The position numbers and the translations under genes are program-made. The notes under the pieces were generated by a model. It was not told the origin of the DNA. It saw only the letters and a program-made list of their open reading frames with translations, and ran no database searches. This document shows positions 43,880 through 55,447 of a stretch of DNA of 64,000 bases, one piece after another. Positions within the stretch are counted from its first letter, which is position 1. Each line of letters starts with the position of its first letter. This stretch comes from Adineta steineri (taxonomy: Eukaryota; Rotifera; Eurotatoria; Adinetida; Adinetidae): positions 124,001-188,000 of the forward strand of contig CAJNOI010000165.1 in assembly GCA_905250115.1 (NCBI GenBank). The letters run 5' to 3'.

Positions 43880-44917
43880 ATGTCGACAACAATTGTTCCA
43901 GTATTTGGATATCTTGGAAATCAAATAACAATCTATTTGAGCACAGTGTCTCTTATTGCTGGTGTGATTGGTGGACTTCTCAATATTATTATTTTTCTTA
44001 GTCTATGAATCTTTAGAGAAAGTTCATGTGCATTTTATTTAACTATCATGTCAATTTTTAACATTGGTCAAATGTTTATAGGTTTACTTCCTTTTATACT
44101 AAATAATGGTTTCAATGTCGAATTGTCACAATCACCATTATTTTATTGTAAATTTCGATATTATGCGTATCAAGTATGTGCATTAATATCAATGACTTGC
44201 ATCTGTTTGGCAACGATCGATCAATATTTTGCTACATGCTCACATCAACGATGGCAACAATGGTGTAATATTAAGTTAGCTCGTCATTTAGTGACAATAT
44301 TTGTTTTTATTTGGTTTGTTCACAACATTCCATATCTTATCTATTACGATTATGTTGTATCAACTGTCACAGGTAAAACAACCTGCGTTATTACAAGTAA
44401 AATCTTTCAACAGTATGCCACTTATGGTGTAATTCTTATTCTTGGAAAACTTTTGCCTATTTGTATTGCATTCTTCTTTGGATTTTTGACTTATCGTAAT
44501 GTACAAGAAATCTCTTATCGAACATTACCTTTCGTTAGACGTGAATTGGACAAACAATTAACAGTAATGGTTTTAGTAGTTGTTGTTTTCGCTTTCTTTA
44601 CTGTGATGCCATATGCTTTTGTATACATGTTATTACAAATGCCAAGCTTTACTACGGATCCATTTACTGCAGCACAACTACAATTTGCCTCTACTCTGAC
44701 TTTAGCCATACTCTATATGTATTTTGCAGTAAGTGTTACTTGATTAGGATTCTCTGATAAATGAAGTTATTTTTCTATATAGAGTCCATTCTACATATTT
44801 TTGTGTGTATCTGATCGATTTCGTCGGCAGTTGATCTATGTATTGTTTAAAATTCACTTCAATCGATGGCAACAAAATCGAAGAATTCTGGTCAATCGAG
44901 TCATACCACAGACCTGA
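43880..44917 (+). pseudogene. Orphan 7TM receptor gene with one premature stop
   Basis: Exon 1 (43880-44728) and exon 2 (44783-44917), joined by a 54-bp GT-AG intron, encode a near-complete seven-helix receptor. It begins MSTTIVPVFGYLGNQITIYL, then IAGVIGGLLNIIIFLSL. It continues through SCAFYLTIMSIFNIG, a TM3 with CKFRYYAYQVCALISMTC followed by ATIDQYFATC (DQY in place of DRY), and a TM5/TM6 pair. The FASPFYIF end of TM7 falls across the splice, and a basic tail ends at TGA 44915-44917. The only defect is a TGA at 44006-44008 in the first intracellular loop, between FLSL and IFRESSCAFYL, where relatives have a sense codon (recalled as Lys). It is either a very young pseudogene or carries a base error. 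Confidence 0.8.
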
Positions 44918-44992
44918 TAAACATCAAACAATTATCTCGATCCTTTATAGTTACTTTTAAAGATTCTTTGAAATGTTATTATGTAATTGTGA

Positions 44993-45073
44993 CACGGGGG
45001 AACAAGCCGACTTCTGTACTTCTGCGTACTTTTTGGTACTTCGGAAGTACAAAAGTGCGCTTGTTTCCCCTTG
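44993..45073. mobile_element. 81-bp hAT-like MITE with 8-bp target duplication
   Basis: The element starts CACGGGGGAACAAGC and its reverse complement starts CAAGGGGAAACAAGC. The arms continue inward through ACTT-TGTACTTC to a short loop at the GTACTTTTTGGTAC centre. It is flanked by AATTGTGA at 44985-44992 and again at 45074-45081. An 8-bp duplication with CA-GGGG termini is the hallmark of hAT-superfamily non-autonomous elements. The perfect duplication suggests a recent insertion. It lies about 75 bp past the receptor stop codon. Confidence 0.85.
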
Positions 45074-45081
45074 AATTGTGA

Positions 45082-47428
45082 TTTATATTGCTTGAGAATT
45101 TCCCTATTTATAATATATATATATATCTTTAGACATGCATGTTCAATTAAAACATATCCGGCGAATATATTAACTCTCTATATTGTCATGAAAAGACTTT
45201 GTACCATTAATGTATTCTATAAAGCAACTTATATAGTTGTTGAAATAGACGAAGCAGAAATGAATTGAGATAGATGTATCAACCATGTTGCCTTTCTTTT
45301 TAATAGAACTGTCGGTTCAAAAATGGTTTCTTGTTTTCTACTATTTTTTTTATTGATTTTTCTGCAAGATTTATTATTTGATATTATATTAGATAGGCGT
45401 ACAATTACCTCTAATAGTTAATATTTTATCTAATGATTCTTGATGGTGTGGCTGTGAGTGTTGTATGCAGCTATACAAATACTCAGATACATCCACGACT
45501 ATTCATTATTAATAATGGAATATTTTAATTTTCTTTTTAATGGGAAAAAAATCAAGAGGATTTTTTTCTGTTGAGTTATTCTGAGATGAAAGGATTAACT
45601 TCTATGAATAATAAAATATGAGATACCAATAAATATTGAAAAGATAAAATTGAAAGAAATATTTATATTATGATTTAAAATCTAAATTTATTATTGTCAA
45701 CATATTTAAAGAAATTATATGATTTTGAACTACATTATCATGTTGATTCATCAATTAAATCGATAAGAATTGTTTCAAATATTTTAAACAGTTTTTGTTA
45801 GTTCCTCACTATCAGAAGGATTGTTTATCTATGTTCTAGAATATTTTTCAATTTAGATTAATGATTTAAAAACAAACAAAAGTAGATGAATCAATTGATA
45901 ATTTAAACATAAATCTACAAATCAATTTCTAGTAGAGGAATTCTGAATGATAAGTTAATTATTTTTTTTGTAGAATTACATATAATTGTTAGAAATCATT
46001 TCCCATCGAAAATACTTTATTCTCTGATAACCAAATTGCTGCTACAATATTATTGATGATGTTATATAGTATTGAACAAATAAGTTATTTTTGTTTTAAA
46101 TATCGCTTTTCAAAAGTATAATGCTGATTTAATTCGAATCTACTCTTCACTTGTTTATTGAACATTCATATAATCTATTCGTCACAATAACTCATTTAAA
46201 CTTACACTTTTCTTTTTAGAAATTCTAATACGATTATATCGCGTAACAAATTGAAATATAATAAAATACTTTATAAGATAATACAGAAATGATTTTATTA
46301 AATCACGAATATTACATTTATCTTTTATAATTATCAAAATCAATTGAATTAAACTATAAGATTGTTTCAGAAAATATAATTATTGATCATGGAATTGAAA
46401 AACTTGATGTTGCTGTTGTTGTTGTATATAGGAAATTAGATAAATATATTTATACAACATTAAATCGATAGTTTAATTTATGAGGTATTTGACGAAGGAA
46501 TTAATAATCTCAATCATCTGATGAAATTAAAAAACTAACAAGTCTTGTCTAATTTATGATTTTAAATCAAAATAAAAGTACGTATTACATATTCTGAAAC
46601 TATATTTCTGTTAAGTAAATGGATAATAATTATATGATTTCAATGTGTTATTAGAAGTAAAATGAAATATTTATGTATCGTCTGCTAAAGCAAACACCTT
46701 TTAAATACTCCGATGTCAAACCAAAAACGGTTTCCATATGATAATGTTTCTCGTTGTAGTTATTGAACAGAGAATTTTACTCAAAAACAATTGAATATGC
46801 TTGATAGTTACTTTCATTATTTTTATTTTCACAAAAAAATGCTAATAAAGCGATTGTGAAATATATTCACAATTTGTAGAATGATAATTCTGCAAAATTA
46901 AAGAATTTTATATTTAATCTTTTAAAAAGATCAGAGATTAAGAAATGAATTGATTTTTTCATTTGCTTTTACTCTAAGAAAAATATAAGCGAACTAACAA
47001 TTCAATTTAAAAGATGAATGATATATTGAGTAGCACATTATAGTTTCGTTGGATATTATTGGCGTTTTATTTTATATGAATCTCTGAATAGATATCATCA
47101 ATATACTTCTCTTGTAGTTTCTTTTAATAAATCAAAGAAATATTCGAACCTTAACTTCCTTTTCTCTAATATATCGATAATATGGTTCATGTTAACAATA
47201 TGTGTAATAGTGTTTCTTCTTTCTCAATAAATTATAACATAAAATATGATCATAGTTAGGTTTACGTTTTCTCAATTACACTCAGTATATTTTTTTAAAT
47301 TCATCAATCTAATGAAAATACAGTAGGAGAGAATAACAAAATACTTTTGAAAAGAGTCAATTTTGATTCTCTTCTTAACTCACCTAATTACACATGCGTC
47401 ACTTTCACTGACTCTACATATATACAAG
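45082..47428. other. AT-rich intergenic region
   Basis: No gene is seen. A G/C-arm hairpin lies at 45443-45499. The rest is AT-rich spacer. Confidence 0.4.
45443..45499. repeat. Short hairpin, G-rich/C-rich arms
   Basis: GATGGTGTGGCTGTGAGTG faces ATACTCAGATACATCCACGAC. It is an imperfect stem and another member of the dispersed set. Confidence 0.42.
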
Positions 47429-48053
47429 GGATTACACGATTTACTTTTCGCGGACTTACTTTCCATTGATTATTTTCAGTATTAATTGTTTTTTTTCGTC
47501 GAAAAATATTATTTTTTTATTGCCGAGGATTTGCTGTCCCTTGATTGAAAACAAAAACTATTCTAATTAACCAATTTCTTGTATGAAGATTTATTTTCCG
47601 TTGATTATTTCGACCATACGAAATAAGTAATGAGTACAGTCATAGCGGCAGTCAATATATTCTCAGAGCAGAAGTTCAATAAATATATGACTAAATAACA
47701 GAAAAAAAGAGAGATAGTTGTTTGTTTTTCCTATGGACGTTGAAAATATCTGAGTCCAACAGCTTTTAAGAATGCTAGAATATCAGTACGATCGTCATCG
47801 TAACGTTACCGCTGTTTCATTAAACACTCATCAGATGTAACATTGTTGTTGTCGACGTCGTGGAATTGGAGCTCCCAAATCGTCTCACTTTCTTGAAACT
47901 AAAAAATCATTCTCTCATTTCGTATAGTCTAAATAATCAACAAAAAATAAATCCTCGGCAATAAAAAAATAATATTTTTCGACGAAAAAAAACCAATTAA
48001 TACTGAAAATAACCAACGAAAAGTAAGTTCGCGGAAAGTAAATCGTGTAATCC
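47429..48053. mobile_element. 625-bp non-autonomous DNA transposon with ~104-bp terminal inverted repeats
   Basis: The arm 47429-47532 is the reverse complement of 47949-48053 with five substitutions and one 1-bp length difference. Termini are GGATTACACGATTTACTTT. Short sub-repeats (TTTACTTT, ACTTACTTT) occur inside each arm. The interior of about 415 bp has no transposase-like frame. AAG directly flanks both ends and may be a 3-bp target duplication, but the boundary is uncertain. It ends about 70 bp before the ATG of the fibrinogen-domain gene, so it could supply or disturb that promoter. Confidence 0.82.
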
Positions 48054-48055
48054 AA

Positions 48056-48123
48056 GATATATATAAATATATATTCGATGAAAAACAGTACTTAGTTCGC
48101 ATTATCAACATTGAAAATCAAAG
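48056..48123 (+). promoter_or_regulatory. Probable core promoter / 5' leader of the fibrinogen-domain gene
   Basis: A TATATATAAATATATA run at about 48057-48073 lies 50-65 bp before the ATG, directly after the TIR element. It could act as a TATA box, but AT-richness makes this weak. Confidence 0.3.
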
Positions 48124-49268
48124 ATGATATTGAAATGCATAATACTTTTGGTGATGGTGATCGAAATGGTGAATGGATATGATATTAACGCTGACTTAAT
48201 GCGTGGTCTAGTTTTCAACGATTCACTTCTCATTCAACTCAAATCAAATGATTACATACATCTTAGTGATTATCCTGAAGATTGTGCTGCAGTTTATCTC
48301 AGTGCAGTAGCATCCCAACAACACACAGCTACTGGTGTCTATGAGATTTGGCCAAGACAAGGTTTGGACTCTTGCTTTTCCCATCTTCTCTTTTGTTTGC
48401 ATGCTAATTATCATTCCCTCTACTGAAAGGAGGACTATGCACCAAGTGACTGCATCGAAAACGACCAGATGTTCGTTCGTTCGCTCCTTTGTCCATAACA
48501 CTCACACATAGAATCATCTGATTAACAATGTCCTTACGGGAGTACGAGGAGGAAAGACGGGGAAGGGGAGTACAATTTCACCCAATTGAGTATGGAGATG
48601 CAGAAACTAAAACCTAAGTTCCATTGCAATTGACAGCTTTCAGTCGAGGGCTTAACAACGTTTACGATGCTTTACTTTTAGGTAAACCAATGAAAGTATG
48701 GTGTGACATGGAGACAGATGGTGGTGGATGGACAGTTTTTCAGAAGCGAGGTGATTTCATTCCACAAGAAGACTTTTATCGAACATGGCTGGAATATAAG
48801 CGAGGTTTTGGCGATCTTCATCGACAGTTTTGGCTCGGCAATGATCGTCTATCAATGTTGACTAACCAAGATTTTTATCAACTAAGAGTTGACATGGAAG
48901 ACTTTGATGGACAAAAGCGTTTTGCTCAGTATTATAGTTTCCGAGTGTCAAATGAACAAGACAAATATCGACTATCACTTGGATCATACATCAAAGGTGA
49001 TGCAGGTGATTCACTGAGTTGGCATAATGGTATGCAGTTTTCAACCAAAGATCAAGATAATGATCAACATTCTATTTCATGTGCTCAAAGATTCAATGGA
49101 GCATGGTGGTATATTAGTTGTTTCTCGTCAAACTTGAATGGTGGATATTTACGTGGACACCATCCGAATAGTGAAGGTGTGGGAGTGAACTGGGCTGCAT
49201 TTAGAGGCGTTAATTACTCATTAAAGACATCAGAGATGAAGATTCGTCCTGTTTGGTTCAAACCTTGA
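48124..49268 (+). CDS. Secreted fibrinogen-related (FReD) protein
   Basis: Exon 1 (48124-48361) and exon 2 (48682-49268), joined by a 320-bp intron, give 274 residues. A signal peptide (MILKCIILLVMVIEMVNG) is followed by a short spacer and a fibrinogen C-terminal domain. The domain runs DCAAVYLSAVASQQHTATGV, WCDMETDGGGWTVFQKRGDF, YKRGFGDLHRQFWLGND, the calcium-site region STKDQDNDQHSISCAQ, and GAWWYISCFSSNLNGGYLRG, ending KTSEMKIRPVWFKP. Such domains bind acetylated sugars or pathogen surfaces in invertebrate immunity (ficolin/tachylectin-like) or act in matrix signalling. There is no coiled coil or collagen stalk. The last intron is longer than usual here. Confidence 0.92.
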
Positions 49269-52200
49269 TTTTTCTCGTTGTGTTTCTCAGATATTCATGA
49301 AAACTTTAGTACTACTGTTATTATACACGAATAAATTGTTTGTGCTTCTCTTCCATTAAACTGAATATGATTGAGTGAAAGTTTATAGATTTATCTCCTA
49401 ATCCTCAGATGCCGTTTAAAATTTTTTATATGAAGTTGTATGTGAGTCCAACCGGACGCACTTATAACTTAGTATAGAAAAATGTAAGTTTCATCCTCAG
49501 TAATGCCGGATATGAACGAATTGAAATATAAAAATTGACCTATATATACAGAAAATAATCAAGGAGCATGTATAGTTTCGTCTATCCGTGCGAAATATGG
49601 TTTTTTTTTTTACAGAAACCATATTTATCTGAAACTGATAAACATATATAGGTATACAGAAGTTAGTGAAAAATTATATGTTTTATAATAATTTCGTTAC
49701 AATTATAAATTCTTTTAATATAATATCCTCTATAGAGTCAAAAATTGAATTTACATATCGATATACAGAAGTAAGAATTAACGATGGCATGGTTATTGAA
49801 AATCTTGAAATTAAATTTAAAGAAAAACAATAACATTGATCGATTGTATAAAATTAGAACTAAGTATATTCAAGTCATATCGACTACATATATTAGTAAG
49901 ATTAATTTGTTATATCACTCATCAAAAAATCATTCAGAGTAAATAAATATTTCATTGATATTTTTTCTTCTAAAAACATTTTCATACGATGCATTACTGA
50001 TCAAGAGCATCATCAATATCCATCTAATCAATAAAGAATTGTTTTTTTTTTTCTCATAATAAAAAAACATCTAAATTATTTAATTGTATTTAGTGTTGAG
50101 AAACTTTCCAATTGATTTGTTAATATATAAATGTGTGTGCATGTATTTTGCACATTTACCTTTTTTTTGTCCATAGAGAATGACAATGAATGATTAGGTG
50201 GAACTTGACACTTTACTGTCTATCATACCACCTCATCGAATTTGATTGACAGTGAATATATAATGATAATATAACATGCAAAATATAACAGTGATTTTAT
50301 AATGATACATCATTTTTTTTCAACATAGTACAATCTCAGGTGATTCCCATATATTTAAAATAGAAATTGAAGTCAAAAATCGACATAGCAGGAGGGGTAT
50401 GTCTTTTATGATTTTACTTGTCTTACAAAATCAATCAGCAAACAGTAGGGTGTAATAATTCTTATGTTAGTCATTCCAGGACATAGACCGTTTATCGCTC
50501 TTACCGGCAATACTTTGATGCTCACCGGTCATCATGTAATATGATGGGTGAGAGAGCGTTAAAATGTTTGTATACTCCTTGACATATTTTTTTTCTTTAT
50601 TCTTTTGATTGGAATCAAATGTATGTAGAGAAAAGAATTGCGTTTTCATTTCTTAGGCAATCGCATAGATACAAACATATGGTATCAATTACAAAGTTTG
50701 TTTCTAGATAGATACATATTTTTTTTGCTCTTTGCCGGCACACTGTTAATCAGTTCGAAGATCTTCAAATGAAACATTTCACGCTTTTTGTTACATTTCT
50801 CAATGTCTGTTTGATCATATAAAACAAGCAACATAACGGACGAGAATGATGACGAAAAAAAGAGAAAGAATTGTGTTAGAGGCGAGTGTTTGTTTTAGGA
50901 AATAACATGCGGAGAGGGAAAAGCTGAACGAAAAGAATAACTCTATTTAATATAGTTTAAACATTGAATGAGCGCGAAGTGTATAAGTTTCAAGTGTATT
51001 CATTCTAAAATTGTAATACTATGAAAAGATTTCTATATAAACAAGTAAGTTTTAAAATAATAATAATAGAATATTTGTTTATAATTTTGAATTCTTCGTT
51101 TAAAATTATTTTTATACTTAACATACCATTTTAGTTATTGTTTTTTTTCTATTCATAGAAATAAAAACGCGTATCTCATTAGGAAAATATTGAATATAAC
51201 GATCGAACTAGTTCATTTAATTTTTTTATCATATCGATTGACAACGATATGAAAAACGAACAATTATCACTTTTATAGGTAGAGATCGATATGTTTCAAT
51301 AGAAAAGAAAGGTGTCAATATAGACATAGATAAGCCCAACAGAGGGAAAAAAACGATTGAGATCTCAATCTATACTTAATGAGATGATATTTTGCTCTTT
51401 ATAAGACAAAAAACAATGAAATTCTAAAGTTTTAAAAAGAAAACATCTGTCTAAATAGATGTAGATAGGTATAGAATGTTCTTCAATTATATTCGATTCG
51501 ATGCTCATTATAAGATTGAGTGTTGTTATTCTTTCTTGTTTTTGTTTTTATTTCGAGTATCAATGAATAACAAGTAGAAATAGATTTATGCTAAACACTT
51601 GACTCTCTTAGGAAGAAGAATTTCTTTTTTTCATTTGCTTAGTCTACATTTTTGTTTCTAAAGATTGCTCAATTGTTATACCTATATATTCATGACGTAA
51701 AATACACACAGTAGGTGAACATTGTATGCTTGATCATCCGTAGGGCATCCTTTTCTCCCTCTTCAACATACACGTGTGTGCACTCATTAAGAATAAATGA
51801 ATGAAGAAAAATTTGTGTGGCAAAAACAATAAGTGTGTATGATAAAGCTTCTCCACCCTTTCTTTCTCGCTCTCTCTCTCTCTTGAGTGTATATGTATAT
51901 CTAGGTGATCAGGTGTCGATATGCACAACGCCTGATGAGGTGCAGATTTCATCGAATAAAAATGAACAGCCGTTGGGCACTAAAAAATTAGACGCCAACA
52001 GAGTGAATAAGAGAGAAAAATAATGAATGAATGATCGCAATTTTTGAAAAAAATTCATTCTCAATTTGATTTAATGTGTAATAAATATTTAAATTTTTTT
52101 GTTATTTGTATCTTCATTCGATTTTTCTGATCATGTCGTAATAGTTTTAACCGTTTTTTTTTCTCTTTATCCATATACACGCGTTTTGATTATTCAATGA

Positions 52201-55200
52201 AACATACGCCCACTCGTTACATTGACAAGAGACTAGAGAAGGACAAAAACTTCAAAAAAAATACCAATTCACTCGACAGGTGGTTGCATCATCGATGATT
52301 GTTGTCTCGACCATTAGAGTTTATCCCGCTTTATAAATGAGCACATAATTGAAAGGTAGAGATAGATTCTTCAATTGAATAACATCACAGAAGAAGAGTG
52401 CGTGCTAGTTGATGGCATTAAGCTGGTTAAAGTGTGAAAATTGTCGATCGTTTCCAACACAAAAGTATAATTCACTTCCATTGTATACTCTCGATCCGTT
52501 TCGGTTCATATCTATAAGTCTATTTCTAATCTACACCTTAAGTTAATAATTAAATGTGTGAGGAAATATACGGTAAGTTGAAATATTTTTTGATGTTGTA
52601 AGATGAACACTGTCGTTAGTGTGAATATTTACATCATATTTCTTATTTGGATTAACTTCTTTCATCGAGTGTGTTAGATCTAAGAGCGGAAGACTACGCC
52701 TTATCTTTCTCTGTATTTTTTTTTCTTCTTATGACTTCTAGTTTAAAAAATCTTATTAAATTAAAAATTCATTCTTCAATATTCTATTAAATACATTTGA
52801 ATGTATATACATATTTGACACAAATATGTCAATTTTCCGGTATATTGTAACAACATTTGCTTGTTAATACTCAACCTCAAGTAGATTGTTTTTTTCACTA
52901 TATACATACACTTATGATATATCTTTTCTTTCTTTCTTTCTTTCTATACTATTGATAGAGAAAACAAAATATCCGTTTTGAAATAATAACGGAAATGTTT
53001 ATGTGAATAGTTTCGCATAAATAGGAATTTCTCATTATGTCATCATTTTTCTCTTTTCTCGCAAAATATATTTTTCTGTGAACCATCATCATCAACACTA
53101 ATTTTTTTTGTTTCGTTATTTGTTTGATATGTTCTTTAAATAGCGGCTAAAAACACAGCAGTTATCATTATATAAGATTACATAAAACATCAAATAACTG
53201 AAGAAAAAAAAGGACATTTTGACTGATGGTGATGGTGGTTACATGGATATATTTCTTTTTTTCATTTCCTGGGAATATTCACCTGTCATTTGCTTACATA
53301 GTGGAACTATCTTTTTCATTGAAGTTTCACTTGAACAATCATTGTTTTTGTTTTATCAATTAAAATTAACATTAACTTGCTAACTGAGCAAGCATGAAAT
53401 GTAGTCGTTTGTTCTCTAGATATAAATATATATCATGTTTTTGAATTCAATGAATGAATGTCTATGAACTTTTTTTTTATTGTCGGCACATTGCTCATAA
53501 TCTAACCGACTCTATGTATTTTAATCAAATTTTCCATGTCAAGTGTTCATCTTGTATTCACGCGTGTCGTTGTCTATAACGGATGATTTTTATGTATGCT
53601 CATTTTTTCTGTTTTTTTGTCTATCATATCGCCTTAAAACATGATGTCGGTCTGTTTGATTGACAATTAAATTCTCACCTTTAACAAAAAGAAAAAGAGC
53701 ATGAGAACAAATATTCGATTGTTCAACCTGGATGAAATAATCTCGTCATTTGTCCTTTTCTCCTTTTTCATCTTATTTTTCTTGACTGTTAAATAGAAAA
53801 AACAGCTTATCATAACAAAATTGGTTTTGAACAAGGTTAATATAATAGGTAAGTGCTTGCTTGTCTTTTTCACACTATTAGAAATTGGATCGCTTTAATA
53901 TTTACTTATTCATTATTTGTTTACATACTACTGTAAAAAAAAAAAGAGAATAAGTGCGAATCATCAACTCATGGTTTGTTCTTTTTTTCTGTTTTTCACT
54001 GTTTCATGTTCGGGATCATTGATGAATATTATATATACAAACAAATATGACATTATCATCAACAAGTTGATGAACGGCAGGTGACTAGTATCAATTCGTT
54101 TGATTTTTTGTTCCGGAGATTTGTCATTTCCCATTTAAATAATGATCCATAACGAGAAATCGTTAGAAAGATACACATACGAACGAGAAAGAAGAAAAAA
54201 CAAAAAATATGAACGCTCACTTGCATTAAATTCAAGTAAGTAAACGATTGAACTAACCGTCAAGGATAATCGGTTAGTTTTTTTGATTCTATACTTATAT
54301 TAATGACATAATCATCCTAATCCTAATCGACTATGAAATTTTGCGAATGTTTTATTTTTCTTACAGTTTTATTTTATTATTAATATAATTATTAAAAATT
54401 TCTTAGAGAAAAAAATAGATTTTTTTTAATTAGAAATTTTATTAGAATAGATTATCTGAAGTACATCATTTGAAATTAAGTATTGCTAGGATTAGTGAAA
54501 CGAAATATATATATAGAGAGAACGCGAGAGAAGGACATAGCAGATGCAAAATAGTATCAGAAAATGACTAAAAGATCATTTAACATATAAACATAGATAT
54601 ATTTTATAGTCAATTATTGAGCTATCGAAAACACTTTTTTTTTCATATATTTGATAATCAAAAAGATACTTTTATGTGTGAACACATTTATTTTTGTTTA
54701 TCTATTGAAATAATATAATGTCCAAAAATTCGAATGACATATCATTGTCAAATACTTATACACATGCGATGATAGATCGATGGCATGCGTCCAAAAATGA
54801 GTTCAAAATCAACGTGTGCATCTTATCATTTGAAGTTCATCAGTTAAAAAGAATCTAGCGTGAGAGAAGTATATCATGAATTGTTTTTTTAAAAAAAAAA
54901 CAACCCGAAATATTCATTTGAACATATGCTTTCATGATTCTGTTAATTCAAAAAAGCGTAAGTTCTTTTTCTCTTCATCAATCTAAAATACATTTTTAGG
55001 AGAGAGAGAAAAAAAAAGAAGATCGAAAATGAATGATATAATTGTGTCATTCTAATCCTTCTTTCACTCTCCGCCCATTAATCTTAGTCGAACACTACCG
55101 GTGTCCGTTGACCACATTTGTCAATCGTTATGCTTGTATATTAGAAGTCAATCAGACTGTCTGTTATGGTGATTAGCAGGGGAGCTGTATTTTTACATGT

Positions 55201-55447
55201 CTCTGCTAATATCTGGACAGACAGACAGACTGATAATTAGAAAAGAAAGAAAGGGGGGAGGTTAAACTATAGAAATATATATATAAAGAGAAGGATAGTT
55301 ATAATAATGTTTAGTTAGAAAGAAAAAAAAAGTTTGTTTATTTTTCTGTTCAAGAGAAATATACCCTTATATATATATACTCATTTCCGCTCATTCTATT
55401 CTCATATTTGATATTTCAGATAAAAATTATACTTTTCTTCAATCATC
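49269..55447. other. 6.2-kb gene desert
   Basis: There is no recognisable exon on either strand. Open frames are short and low-complexity. Features seen are a TC/AG microsatellite near 51868-51882, several TATA-rich runs, and ACAGACAGACAG near 55216. A tiny possible exon (ATGTGTGAGGAAATATACG before GTAAG, near 52553) could be a distant 5' exon of the downstream exchange-factor gene, since TTTCAG just before 55420 looks like a splice acceptor. That is unproved. Confidence 0.4.

Noticed and set aside
44866..45081. 71-residue open frame after the receptor
   Set aside because: It is another frame of receptor exon 2 running into the 81-bp MITE.
47929..48111. 60-residue open frame in the TIR element
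   Set aside because: It lies on the inverted-repeat arm, reads low-complexity and matches nothing transposase-like.
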